From Alphaproteobacteria bacterium (GTDB taxonomy: Bacteria; Pseudomonadota; Alphaproteobacteria; Rhodobacterales; Rhodobacteraceae), in NCBI GenBank assembly GCA_030424865.1, contig JAUHVR010000011.1, positions 1 to 64,000 of the forward strand: a DNA stretch of 64,000 nt, given 5' to 3'. Below the pieces are notes generated by a model. The model saw nothing but the letters and a program-made list of their open reading frames with translations. It ran no database searches and was not told where the DNA came from. Positions 43,282 to 52,133 of the stretch are shown piece by piece (within the stretch, counting starts at the first letter, position 1; every line of letters begins with the position of its first letter). Made by a program: the position numbers and the translations under genes.

Positions 43282-44391
43282 CTACGTTAGTGTGAAAGCC
43301 GTGTCCGGGACGGTTCTTGCGCCGATCTCGTCCCAATCCCAATCGATCCCGATCCCGGGTTGCGGCGGCGGGTGGGCCACCCCGTCCCTGATGTCCAGAC
43401 GCGACGTGGTGATTGCGTCCAACTGTGGGATGTATTCCAACATCGGCGCATTGGGCACCGCACAAACCAGACTGACGTGAAGTTCCATCAGGAAATGCGG
43501 GCAAATCGGCACCCCGAACCCCTCGGCCAAATGAGCCGACTTGAGCCACGGGGTAATGCCGCCGATCCGGGCCACGTCGCTCTGGATTATGCTGGCCGCC
43601 CCTTGCTGAAGATAGTCCTTGAAGGGCGCGACCGCATAGATGCTTTCGCCAACAGCGATGGGAACGCGAGAGTCGCGCGCAAGCTCGACATGGGCGCCGA
43701 TGTTGTCCGCGGGAAGAGGTTCCTCGAACCAGTGGACACCGTAGTCGGCAAGCATGTCAGCCCGACGCTGCGCCTCGGCCAGGTCAAAGGCCTGATTGGC
43801 ATCGACCATCACCCGAAAATCTTCGCCAACCGCTGTGCGAACGGCCTCGAGCCGGGCCCGATCTTCGGCAATCGACGGTTTCCCGATCTTGATCTTTGCG
43901 CCGGCAAAGCCTTTCGCCTTCATCGCTGCAGCATCGGCGGCGAGGTCCTCTGGAGAAAGATGCAGCCAACCGCCTTCGGTCGAATAGAGCGGAACCGAGC
44001 GCTTTGATCCACCGGCGAGTTTCCAAAGCGGCAGACCTGCGCGCTTGCAGCGAAGGTCCCAAAGTGCCGTGTCGATGGCGGCCAGCGCCAGTGACGTGAT
44101 CGCCCCGACAGCTGTCGCATGGGTCGCAAACAGAAGATCGCGCCAGATGCCGTCGATTTCTTCGGCATCACGGCCCAGAAGCCGCGGGGCAAGCGTGCGG
44201 TGCAGCAGACTGATCACGGCCGGTCCGCCGGTGCCGATGGTATAGGCATAGCCCGTACCTTCGGCGCCCTCGGCGTCGGTGATCCGCAAAATCGGCGTTT
44301 CCTGGCTTTCGAAGGATTGGATCGCATCCACCCGCTTTACCGCGGGCGGCAGGTCAACCATCAGGATTTCAACTTTGTCGATTTTGGCCAT
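43282..44391 (-). CDS. Enolase-superfamily sugar-acid dehydratase (mandelate racemase type)
   Basis: A 369-residue enolase-superfamily enzyme. General bases Lys166/Lys168 are in GAKIKIGK; metal ligands are Asp197 (VMVDANQ), Glu223 (HWFEEPL) and Glu249 (AVGES); Asp272 and His299 (ICPHFL) form the second base pair. This KxK/His-Asp pattern is that of the mandelate racemase subgroup, which includes L-fuconate, L-rhamnonate and galactarate dehydratases. It is 13 bases upstream of the mutarotase gene and overlaps the ABC ATPase stop by one base (TGATG). Confidence 0.86.
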   Translation of the reverse strand: MAKIDKVEILMVDLPPAVKRVDAIQSFESQETPILRITDAEGAEGTGYAYTIGTGGPAVISLLHRTLAPRLLGRDAEEIDGIWRDLLFATHATAVGAITSLALAAIDTALWDLRCKRAGLPLWKLAGGSKRSVPLYSTEGGWLHLSPEDLAADAAAMKAKGFAGAKIKIGKPSIAEDRARLEAVRTAVGEDFRVMVDANQAFDLAEAQRRADMLADYGVHWFEEPLPADNIGAHVELARDSRVPIAVGESIYAVAPFKDYLQQGAASIIQSDVARIGGITPWLKSAHLAEGFGVPICPHFLMELHVSLVCAVPNAPMLEYIPQLDAITTSRLDIRDGVAHPPPQPGIGIDWDWDEIGARTVPDTAFTLT

Positions 44392-45485
44392 CAGAGTCTC
44401 CTGACCGACTGGCCCGAGGCCGCGTCAAAGATATGTGCCTTGTCGAGCGACAGGCGGAAGGTCAGCGTCTCGCCAGGTGTCACGTTGCGCGGGTCAAACA
44501 TCTTGCCCTGGACCTCTTGGCCCGCGAAAGACGTGTAAAGCAGCGTCTCGGTGCCAAGAAGCTCGGCCAGATCGACGGTTAGGTCGATATCCGTCGTTTC
44601 ACGCGCTTCATGGATGCCGTGCCCAATGGGGGTCAGATCATCCGGCCGGATGCCAAAGATGATCTCTTGACCTTCTGTGACGTCTTCGGCCAGCCGGGAC
44701 GGAACCGGGATCTTTTTCCCGTCCCGGAACTCGGCCATGCCGGACGTGATCCTGGCCGGGATAAGGTTCATCGGCGGCGAGCCGATGAAGCTTGCGACAA
44801 AGGTATTCACCGGATGGCTGAAGACCTCCATCGGGGTACCGACCTGTTCGATATAGCCGTCTTTCATCACAACGATCCGGTCTGCGAGTGTCATCGCCTC
44901 GACCTGATCGTGGGTCACATAGACAACGGTCGTTTTGACCTTGTTGTGCAGCTTCTTGATCTCTGTCCGCATCTGGACGCGAAGCTTGGCGTCAAGGTTC
45001 GACAAGGGTTCATCGAACAGAAAGGCCTCGGGATGCCGCACGATTGCACGGCCCATTGCAACGCGCTGACGCTGACCGCCCGACAGCTCGGCGGGAATGC
45101 GCTCGAGCAGTTCGGAAAGCCCCAGAATATCGGCTGCCTCCTGCACACGCTGTTCGATCGCGTCTTTGCTTTGACCCGCGATCTTGAGCCCGAAGCCCAG
45201 ATTTTCGCGCACGTTCATATGCGGGTACAGCGCATAGTTCTGGAAGACCATCGATATGTTGCGCTTGCGCGGTGGCAGATCATTGACCACCTGGTCGCCG
45301 ATCGCGATATCCCCGTCGGAAATGTCTTCAAGCCCCGCGATCATGCGCAGCGTCGTCGACTTGCCGCAGCCCGAGGGGCCAACGAGCACGACAAACTCGT
45401 TGTGTTCGATGTCAAGATTGATGCCATGCACGACCTCTAGGCGGCCATACTTCTTAACGACATTTTGCAGTGATATGCCCGCCAT
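44391..45485 (-). CDS. Sugar ABC transporter ATP-binding protein (UgpC/MalK type)
   Basis: A 364-residue ATPase. Walker A GPSGCGKSTT, Q loop FQNYALYPHM, signature LSGGQRQRVAMGRA, Walker B AFLFDEPLSNLD, H loop THDQVEAM, and a C-terminal TOBE/OB region (about 240-364), as in MalK/UgpC/MsmK. It energises the two permeases encoded immediately upstream (three-base gap). Import of a monosaccharide or sugar acid is likely. Confidence 0.94.
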   Translation of the reverse strand: MAGISLQNVVKKYGRLEVVHGINLDIEHNEFVVLVGPSGCGKSTTLRMIAGLEDISDGDIAIGDQVVNDLPPRKRNISMVFQNYALYPHMNVRENLGFGLKIAGQSKDAIEQRVQEAADILGLSELLERIPAELSGGQRQRVAMGRAIVRHPEAFLFDEPLSNLDAKLRVQMRTEIKKLHNKVKTTVVYVTHDQVEAMTLADRIVVMKDGYIEQVGTPMEVFSHPVNTFVASFIGSPPMNLIPARITSGMAEFRDGKKIPVPSRLAEDVTEGQEIIFGIRPDDLTPIGHGIHEARETTDIDLTVDLAELLGTETLLYTSFAGQEVQGKMFDPRNVTPGETLTFRLSLDKAHIFDAASGQSVRRL

Positions 45486-45488
45486 GGG

Positions 45489-46346
45489 TTAGCCTTTCAC
45501 TCCGCCGAAGGTCAGCCCGGCAATTAGATGTTTCTGAACAAGGAACGTCAGGATCAGCGCTGGCACGATGATGATCACGGCCATCGCGCACATTCCGGCC
45601 CAGTCGATGGTGAACTGCGCCGTGAAATCCATCAGCCCCACAGGAAGAGTTTTGCTGTCGGTCGAGCGCGTCAGTTGGCTGGCCAGTGCAAATTCGTTCC
45701 AGCTGGTCAGGAAGGCAAAGACGCCAGCGGCAGCGATGCCAGAGCGGGCCAGCGGAAATTCGATCTTCCAAAAGGCCTGCCAGCGGGTGCAGCCATCGAC
45801 CTGCGCGGCCTCGGACAGCGACATGGGGATCTGGCGAAAGAAGCCATCGATCAGCCAGATGGTGAAAGGCACGTTCAGCGAGACATAGACGATGATCAGC
45901 CCCATCTGCGTGTCGATCAGCCCAAGGCGCGACCACAGCATGAACACCGGCAGCGACAGGGCGATGCCCGGAACCGCCCGGAACAGCATCAGCCCCAGGA
46001 ACCAGGCGTTCTTGAACCGGAAGCGGAAGCGCGCAAACGCGTATCCCCCGGCCATTCCGATGATCAGCGCGATCAAGGTCGAGGTCATGGCGATGACCAT
46101 CGAGTTCCAGAAATAGGACAGCACGGGGATGGCCACCTGCTCGGCACCGAAGCCAAAGATCTTGCCGAAGTTGCTCAGCGTCAGCTCTTCGGGCACCCAG
46201 ACCGGAGGTTTGGCCAGGATCTCGCGGTTCGGTCGGAAGCCTGACAGGACCACCCACAGCCCGGGCACGCACATGATGACCATCAGGACAAATGTCGTCA
46301 CCCACAGACCTGCGGCCCGCAGGCGCTTTTTTAGATCGCGGCTCAT
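45489..46346 (-). CDS. Sugar ABC transporter permease (MalG type)
   Basis: A 285-residue inner-membrane permease with six helices. The cytoplasmic EAA loop is LSEAAQVDGCTRWQAFWKIEFPLARSG (key part EAAQVDGCTRWQAF). It pairs with the MalF-type permease whose stop it overlaps as ATGA. Confidence 0.92.
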   Translation of the reverse strand: MSRDLKKRLRAAGLWVTTFVLMVIMCVPGLWVVLSGFRPNREILAKPPVWVPEELTLSNFGKIFGFGAEQVAIPVLSYFWNSMVIAMTSTLIALIIGMAGGYAFARFRFRFKNAWFLGLMLFRAVPGIALSLPVFMLWSRLGLIDTQMGLIIVYVSLNVPFTIWLIDGFFRQIPMSLSEAAQVDGCTRWQAFWKIEFPLARSGIAAAGVFAFLTSWNEFALASQLTRSTDSKTLPVGLMDFTAQFTIDWAGMCAMAVIIIVPALILTFLVQKHLIAGLTFGGVKG

Positions 46347-47293
46347 TCTGCGCCCCCCATGTACCGGCGGGCGGCAACCAGCTTGGTGAAGAAATAGTAA
46401 GTGAAGGCGATCGACAGGATCGTCGAGATATAGGCCATGGCGTTGGCCTGCCCCATCCGCGCGTTTTCATAACCCACGCGGGCGATCATCGTCCAAAGAA
46501 GCTCTGTTCGTCCGGCGGGACCGCCATCTGTCATAACGGCAACAATGTCGTAGGCACGCGCCACATCGAGAGAGCGGATTGTCATCGCGATAAACGCGAA
46601 GGGCATGATGAAGGGCAGCGTGATGTGGCGAAAGGTCTGCCAGGCGTTGCATCCGTCGACCTTGGCGGCCTCCAGCGGGTCGCGCGGCATGGCAAAAAGC
46701 CCGGCCAAAAGCAGGATCGCAAAGACCGAAGTGCTCATCCAGACCTCGGCAAAGATGATCGAAAACATCGCCAGCTTGCCATCGACCAACCAGGGGATGG
46801 CGCGATCGGTGATGCCCAACGATTGAAGGGCATTGTTCAGGATGCCGATGTTGTCGTTGAAGATGAACTTGAACTGAAAGCCCACGAGGATCGGCGAGAA
46901 CATCATCGGGAACATCATGATCGTACGAAGCGTCCGCTGTCCCCAGGTGATCTTGTTGATCAAGAGCGCGATGCCAAGACCCAGCACGAACTCGACGTTC
47001 AGGGCGATGGCCAGGAAAAGGATCGTGCGCAGGAAAGCTTCCCAGAAATCGTCATTGCTCAGCAGGCGCATGTAGTTGCGCGCGCCCACAAAGATTTCGA
47101 TGCTTTCAGGCCGGGTCAGGCGATAGGGGGTCAGCGAGGTGTACAGGGAAAAGGCAAGTGGGATCGCGACGACGAACAGCATCGTCAAGAGCGCGGGCGA
47201 CAGCAGCAGCACAGGCGTCAGAGCTGTCTGATTTCGTTTGAAGAAGCGGGTCACGGGCGTCACGAATCCGTCGTTTGGAGGCGCGGCCCGCAT
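46343..47293 (-). CDS. Sugar ABC transporter permease (MalF type)
   Basis: A permease with six helices and the EAA loop DPLEAAKVDGCNAWQTFRHITLP (key part EAAKVDGCNAWQTF). The start is uncertain: the frame is open from a GTG at 47314, the ATG used here (47293) lies in the loop of a stem-loop, and GTGs at 47263 and 47254 would place the start after it. None has a clear ribosome site. The first helix begins near 47220. Confidence 0.88.
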   Translation of the reverse strand: MRAAPPNDGFVTPVTRFFKRNQTALTPVLLLSPALLTMLFVVAIPLAFSLYTSLTPYRLTRPESIEIFVGARNYMRLLSNDDFWEAFLRTILFLAIALNVEFVLGLGIALLINKITWGQRTLRTIMMFPMMFSPILVGFQFKFIFNDNIGILNNALQSLGITDRAIPWLVDGKLAMFSIIFAEVWMSTSVFAILLLAGLFAMPRDPLEAAKVDGCNAWQTFRHITLPFIMPFAFIAMTIRSLDVARAYDIVAVMTDGGPAGRTELLWTMIARVGYENARMGQANAMAYISTILSIAFTYYFFTKLVAARRYMGGAE

Positions 47294-47306
47294 CACGGGC
47301 CGCGCC
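47280..47306 (-). terminator. Stem-loop between the binding-protein and permease genes
   Basis: Perfect 11-base GC-rich arms GGCGCGGCCCG / CGGGCCGCGCC with a 5-base loop, nine bases after the binding-protein stop. Such hairpins commonly protect and raise the level of binding-protein mRNA relative to downstream permease genes (partial termination or 3' stabilisation). Confidence 0.7.
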
Positions 47307-47314
47307 GGGTTCAC

Positions 47315-48637
47315 TTAACGATAGCCTGCGTCTTCCATGACAAGCAGGGCTTCCTCGGCCGCTTCGTCAAGCGCCTCTTGCGGGGTCATGTCCCCCACCA
47401 TGGCTGCTTGCAGCTTGGGCCACAACGCGTTCGATACCTCGATCCACTCGGGGATCAGCGGCGGCGTGAACGCATCCTCGGCCATCGACGCCTGGTAGGT
47501 TTCGAAGACGGTCACCAGGAAGTCGTTGCCGCTGGCCGAGAACTCGGCCTTTGCGTCGTCCCAGACCTGGCCGCGGGTGGGCAGCAGGCCCTTGCGCGCT
47601 TCGACCATCTGGCGGTCATAGTCGGTCAGGAAGGTCACGAAAGAGGCCGCAGCTTCCTTGTTGTCGCAGCTTTCGGTGACCGAGAAGGTGTGCGACCCCG
47701 ACCAACCGGTGCGGATGCCGGCGCTGCCCTTGGGCGCTCGGATCAGGCCGATGTCGCCCGCGACTTTCGAGTTCGCCGGGTCGTTGAAGAAGGCCGACCA
47801 GCCCCCCCAATCCAGGTTCATCGCCACAGTGCCCGAGGCAAACCCAAGCCCGGTGTCGTCCCACAGGTAGTTTGGCACACCGACAGGCACCGCGCCCGCC
47901 TTGTACAGGTCAACAAAGAAGCTTAGCGCGCGTACGCCAGCCTCGGAGTTGAAGGTCGGCTCCCAGTCGTCCGAGAACAGCGCACCACCTTCGGCCACCA
48001 GCATTTCGTAGAAACGGCCGGTGATCGCCTCATCCTTGCCGACAAACTGCGTGCCAAAGAAATCAGGCGGGTTGGCAAAGAACATTGCCTGGTCCTTGAC
48101 CTGTGCCCAGGTTTCCGGCGGCATCAGGTCGTAACCATACTCGGCCTTGAAGCCCGCCTGGTTCTCGGCGTCTTCGTACAGCGACTTGATGTAGAACAAG
48201 TTCGACACATCCGAATGCCGCGGCAGCTGCACAAGGCGGCCGTCAACGGTGCCGTGCTCCAGCACCAGCGGCACGAAGCCGGCCAGCGTCTCTTCGCTGA
48301 CAATGGCGCTCAGATCGGTGTAGATGCTGCCATATTGCGGGGCAAAGCTGGTATGGTTTGATCCCACGCACCAATCCAGCGTGCCCGCGGCGATATCCTG
48401 CTTGATCTCGCGGTCAAGCTCGAAGTGGTTCTTGCGCGACAGGATCTCGACCGTGGCACCGGTCATCTCTTCCCACTTCGAGATTTCGGCATACAGCGGC
48501 TCGTACTGGGCGCCGCCGATCAGCTTCACCCGCAAAGTATAGCCGCTGAAGTCGCCATAATCCGCGGCCACCGCGGGCATGGCCATGAGCGGCACCAAGG
48601 CTGTCGCCAGCATGGCTTTCATCGTCAGTTTAGGCAT
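47315..48637 (-). CDS. Sugar ABC transporter substrate-binding protein
   Basis: A 440-residue family 1 extracellular binding protein with signal peptide (KAMLATALVPLMAMPAVAA). The mature protein begins YTLRVKLIGGAQYEPL and has the usual cluster 1 organisation, including TWAQVKDQAMFF and LDWGGWSAFFND. It would capture a sugar or sugar derivative in the periplasm for the two permeases and ATPase that follow. GGGAGGACC precedes the ATG. Confidence 0.92.
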   Translation of the reverse strand: MPKLTMKAMLATALVPLMAMPAVAADYGDFSGYTLRVKLIGGAQYEPLYAEISKWEEMTGATVEILSRKNHFELDREIKQDIAAGTLDWCVGSNHTSFAPQYGSIYTDLSAIVSEETLAGFVPLVLEHGTVDGRLVQLPRHSDVSNLFYIKSLYEDAENQAGFKAEYGYDLMPPETWAQVKDQAMFFANPPDFFGTQFVGKDEAITGRFYEMLVAEGGALFSDDWEPTFNSEAGVRALSFFVDLYKAGAVPVGVPNYLWDDTGLGFASGTVAMNLDWGGWSAFFNDPANSKVAGDIGLIRAPKGSAGIRTGWSGSHTFSVTESCDNKEAAASFVTFLTDYDRQMVEARKGLLPTRGQVWDDAKAEFSASGNDFLVTVFETYQASMAEDAFTPPLIPEWIEVSNALWPKLQAAMVGDMTPQEALDEAAEEALLVMEDAGYR

Positions 48638-48679
48638 AAGGTCCTCCCTGTTGATATGCCGGGTCCAATGGGTATTGGT

Positions 48680-49882
48680 TCAGTTGGTCTGGTTGCTTTC
48701 CGCCGGCATGAGATCGGAAAGCAGTTCGTTGATAATCTTGTCGCGGTCTGCACCCAGCTCGGGCGCGGCTCGTGGGCTTTTCAAGGTCTGGCCGTCGATC
48801 CGCAGCGGCCCCCGCAGTGCGTTCAGTTCGACCGTGCCGTTTCGGCGGATGACCTGATGGAAATCGAGCGCCTGGAACGCCTCCGAGGCCAGCATTTGAG
48901 GCCAATCCAACACCTCAGAGCACCAGATGTCCGCCGGTTGCAACACGTCCAGCCAGGCCCGCGTGCTGCGCTGGATGACGGCGCGGGACATGATCGCCTT
49001 GATCTCGTCCCGGTGCGTCATCAGGGCGGCGGCATCGCCATACCAGTGTGACAGACCCTCGACCTCCATCAGAGTGGCCAGCCGCTCGAGCGACGGTGTC
49101 ATCGCAATTGCCAGATATCCGTCGGCGGTCTGATACACGCCGTACGGCGCACCAAGATAGCTGTGCGCCCCGTTGATTGCGCTGCGTGTCGGCACACGGC
49201 GGCCATCGTTCAGATGTGTGGTCAGCACCTCGAATTGAAAATCGATCATCGCCTCGAAAAGGCTGGTCTGCACATGGGCGCCGCGTCCATGCAGACCCTT
49301 GCCCACCAGCCCCGCCAGCAGGCCCTGCACAAGTGCGTTCCCGGCCATCATGTCGGCCACGGCCAATCCCATCGGCATCGGTGGGTCATCGCGGCTGCCT
49401 GTCAGCCACAAAAGGCCTGACCGCGCCTGCGCCAGCAAATCCTGACCCGGAAGATCTTTCCACGGCCCCTCTTCGCCAAAGCCCGAGATCGAGCCATAGA
49501 TGATGCCAGGATTGATCTCGCTCACTGCGTCATAGCCAAAGCCCTGTCGCTCGATCACACCGGGGCGGAAGTTCTGGATCATCACATCAGCGCGCCGCAA
49601 CAGGGCCCACAACATGCGCTTGTCGTCTTCGTCGCGCAGGTCGGCCGTCAGGCTTTCCTTGTTGCGATTGATCGCGTGGAACAGCGAGTTGTCCCCGTCG
49701 ATGTCCGTGTCGGACAAATACAGGTGACGGCACAGGTCGCCTGACCCCGGGCGTTCGACCTTGATCACCCGCGCCCCGAGGTCCGCAAGCTTGAGCGAGG
49801 CAAGCGGGCCGGACAGAAATTGACTGAAATCGACGACCAGCAGCCCATCAAGCGGGCGCGCGTCCTGTGCCATTGCTTTCAC
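48680..49882 (-). CDS. CaiB/BaiF-family CoA-transferase
   Basis: A 400-residue class III CoA-transferase. VVDFSQFLSGPLASLKLADLGARVIKVERPGSGD is the family N-terminus (key part ADLGARVIKVE), and catalytic Asp148 is in GQDLLAQARSG. Such enzymes move CoA between carboxylic acids. Start: a GTG at 49882 lies eight bases after AGGAG and overlaps the upstream stop as GTGA; an ATG three codons later is less well placed. Downstream it is 42 bases from the sugar-binding protein gene. The substrate is unknown; adjoining MaoC genes suggest an enoyl- or hydroxyacyl-CoA. Confidence 0.9.
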   Translation of the reverse strand: MKAMAQDARPLDGLLVVDFSQFLSGPLASLKLADLGARVIKVERPGSGDLCRHLYLSDTDIDGDNSLFHAINRNKESLTADLRDEDDKRMLWALLRRADVMIQNFRPGVIERQGFGYDAVSEINPGIIYGSISGFGEEGPWKDLPGQDLLAQARSGLLWLTGSRDDPPMPMGLAVADMMAGNALVQGLLAGLVGKGLHGRGAHVQTSLFEAMIDFQFEVLTTHLNDGRRVPTRSAINGAHSYLGAPYGVYQTADGYLAIAMTPSLERLATLMEVEGLSHWYGDAAALMTHRDEIKAIMSRAVIQRSTRAWLDVLQPADIWCSEVLDWPQMLASEAFQALDFHQVIRRNGTVELNALRGPLRIDGQTLKSPRAAPELGADRDKIINELLSDLMPAESNQTN

Positions 49883-51006
49883 GACCTGCTCTCCTGGTAG
49901 GCAGCCTGCAGGTCATCCAGCGTGGTCCGGATATCGGCCTCTCCCTTGAGGAAGGCATGGACGACGTCGCCGCCGTTGTCCTGAAAGTTCATGTATCCGT
50001 CGTAGCGAGGACGCAGCCACGACGTCTCAAGCGTTTCGCGGGTGTTGCGAAAGAAGTTTCGGCTCGCCTGATTGCAATGATCGCTTTCCCAGGCGACCGA
50101 ATTTCCGGGCTGCCCGCCAGCATCAAAGAAGAGACCGGACTGACACTCGGCCCCCGCGATCCAAAAGGCGTATTCAGCAGCAAGATCGCGATGCGGCGAG
50201 CTGGCAGAAACCGCGATCCCGGTGCCGCCGATCACGGTGCCACGTGGCCCGTTTTGACCGATGCCGGGAGCATCCGCAAAGGTCAGGGGGAACCGGCAAT
50301 ACCCGGCGCGGCTATAGTTTGTATAGCCATACCCAAAGGGCGAATAGCTGGGGCCATCCGCCTTGCGCCCCATCCATTCATAGATCCCGATGGGATCGAG
50401 CGTCAGGCATCTGGGGTCGATCAGAGCAGCAATCTCGCCAAGTCGTCCAAGAACGTCCTGCCCGGCCTCGCGGTCGATGAAATCGGCGCCTTCGGCGACC
50501 GTTGCATCGATGTTGCGCGCCAGCCCCATGAACGTCATCAAGGCATTGATGGGGATCAGGGCGAAGCCGACCTCTCCCTTCTTGGCCAGCGAAACGACTT
50601 CACTCCATTCCTTTGGTGGCGTGTCCAGCCGGTCTGGACGATATGCAGCCACCGGAGTCGCGGCATCAATTGCCAAAGCCCACTGGTGGCCATCGAATTC
50701 ATAGGATGGATGCGACGCGCCGACGGACTGCGTGTTGAGCACATCCAACTCGCCAGCGTGACTGCAGGTGTCGAGCGCGTACAGCAAACCCGACCGTGAC
50801 ACCTCACCGACATGCGGGTGGTCGATCACCATCAGATCATAGGCATCGGCCATTTCCTCGATCGGCCGATCCGCGAACGCCTGAAGCGAGCGCTTTTCCC
50901 AGGTGATCGACACGCCGGGGTGCGTCTCGGCAAAAGCGCTGGAGGTTGCGACCATCGGATCGAACCCGCGCGAGTGGTCCCAGGTCATACCGCGAAGCTC
51001 AACCAT
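49879..51006 (-). CDS. Solute-binding-protein-like protein without signal peptide
   Basis: A 375-residue protein resembling family 1 extracellular solute-binding proteins ([55 protein letters not shown]). The N-terminus [12 protein letters not shown] goes straight into the fold with no hydrophobic signal, and the alternative upstream start at 51060 adds only basic residues, not a signal. No permease accompanies it. It overlaps the MaoC gene by eight bases and the CoA-transferase gene by four. A cytoplasmic role, as enzyme, sensor or substrate carrier for the CoA genes, is inferred. Confidence 0.75.
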   Translation of the reverse strand: MVELRGMTWDHSRGFDPMVATSSAFAETHPGVSITWEKRSLQAFADRPIEEMADAYDLMVIDHPHVGEVSRSGLLYALDTCSHAGELDVLNTQSVGASHPSYEFDGHQWALAIDAATPVAAYRPDRLDTPPKEWSEVVSLAKKGEVGFALIPINALMTFMGLARNIDATVAEGADFIDREAGQDVLGRLGEIAALIDPRCLTLDPIGIYEWMGRKADGPSYSPFGYGYTNYSRAGYCRFPLTFADAPGIGQNGPRGTVIGGTGIAVSASSPHRDLAAEYAFWIAGAECQSGLFFDAGGQPGNSVAWESDHCNQASRNFFRNTRETLETSWLRPRYDGYMNFQDNGGDVVHAFLKGEADIRTTLDDLQAAYQESRS

Positions 51007-51562
51007 TGGCTTTCGCCTCCAGCACCGCATCGGCTTCTGCCTTGAACGCGCTTGGGTCACGGTACAGCGCTGTCATGAGGTGCTCGCAGTAAAGGACCTG
51101 TTCGCCTTCGCCCTTGAAGACCGAATAGCTGACCCGGACTTTGCCCATCTTGTGGTCCTTGACGTCTTTCGAGAGGTTTTCGCGGATGGTGTAAATCGTG
51201 TCTCCGATGAAGACCGGCTTGATGAAGCGCAACCGATCGTACCCATAGGAAAACGAGTTCAGGCAGTTCGTGGCGGCCAAACCCAACCCGTAGGAAAAGA
51301 CCATCGCACCCGCCACAAGACGCTTTCCAAAGACCCCTTCTTCGACGGCAAAGCGTTCGTCGGACACGTATGGATGATGATCCATGACAAGGGAGTTGAA
51401 CAGCATCGACTCGCCTTCCGAGATCGTCCGTCGGATCGAACGGATTTTGTCTCCAACCTCGAAATCTTCGAAATACCAGTCTTCTGAATTCCAGACCGGA
51501 ACCTTTGCGTGATCTTGCGGAACGCCGGGGACGCCGCGCGCATGAATACCGATTTCGGCCAT
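50999..51562 (-). CDS. MaoC-family hot-dog protein lacking the catalytic histidine
   Basis: A 187-residue MaoC-like protein. [23 protein letters not shown] and [18 protein letters not shown] are the family strands (key parts DFEVGDKI and [11 protein letters not shown]). The R-hydratase motif D-x-N-P-x-H reads DHHPYV here: aspartate and proline are kept, the histidine five residues after the aspartate is valine. It may be a structural partner of the divergent MaoC protein, whose motif is complete. It is the first gene of the long minus-strand operon. Confidence 0.83.
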   Translation of the reverse strand: MAEIGIHARGVPGVPQDHAKVPVWNSEDWYFEDFEVGDKIRSIRRTISEGESMLFNSLVMDHHPYVSDERFAVEEGVFGKRLVAGAMVFSYGLGLAATNCLNSFSYGYDRLRFIKPVFIGDTIYTIRENLSKDVKDHKMGKVRVSYSVFKGEGEQVLYCEHLMTALYRDPSAFKAEADAVLEAKANG

Positions 51563-51624
51563 TGGTTCCTCCCTTTTCCGATCGTTGCCGGATGCTCAAA
51601 GCATGCAAGGACTCTTTTCATATG

Positions 51625-51646
51625 TCAAATTATTTTGTATATTTGA
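51625..51646. promoter_or_regulatory. Dyad between the two divergent MaoC genes
   Basis: TCAAAT-N10-ATTTGA, a perfect inverted repeat in an AT-rich 110-base gap that drives both directions of the cluster. The size suits an IclR-type dimer or tetramer site; the nearest candidate regulator is the IclR gene at 53174-53989. Confidence 0.5.
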
Positions 51647-51674
51647 AAAAACACTGCTTTGTCCGGGAGGAAAA

Positions 51675-52133
51675 ATGGAAAAAGAACAGTACTTTGAGGA
51701 CTACGTTCTCAACGAGGCTCGGGTGACGCTTGGACGCACGATCACCGAAACGGACATCGTTTTTCATGCCGGACATTCGGGAGACTACTTTCCGCATCAC
51801 GTGGACAAGGAGTGGTGCAAGACGCAGCCATTCGGCGCGCCCATCGCCCATGGAACCATGACCTTCGCCATCGGGATCGGCTTGACGGCAACACAGATAA
51901 ACCCGCGCGCGTTCACTTACGGATACGAGCGTCTCAGGTTCCCAAATCCGGTCTATGCAGGTGATACGATCACGACGACCGTCACAATCGGCGCCCTGGA
52001 AGAGGACCCCAAGCGCCCGGCGTATGGAAGGGTGACCGAGGTCTGCGAAACCAAGAACCAGGACGGGAAAACCGTCATGTATTGCGAGCATGTGCTGCTT
52101 GCCGAGCGGAGGAACCCAAGTGATGCAGCGTGA
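51675..52133 (+). CDS. MaoC-family dehydratase
   Basis: A 152-residue MaoC hot-dog protein. The hydratase motif is kept as GDYFPHHVD (Asp, Pro, and His five residues after Asp). APIAHGTMTFAIGIGL and YGYERLRFPNPVYAGDTI (key part RFPNPVYAGDTI) are typical. GGGAGG four bases before the ATG at 51675 fixes the start. It likely hydrates or dehydrates an acyl-CoA, possibly together with the divergent MaoC protein. Confidence 0.87.
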   Translation: MEKEQYFEDYVLNEARVTLGRTITETDIVFHAGHSGDYFPHHVDKEWCKTQPFGAPIAHGTMTFAIGIGLTATQINPRAFTYGYERLRFPNPVYAGDTITTTVTIGALEEDPKRPAYGRVTEVCETKNQDGKTVMYCEHVLLAERRNPSDAA

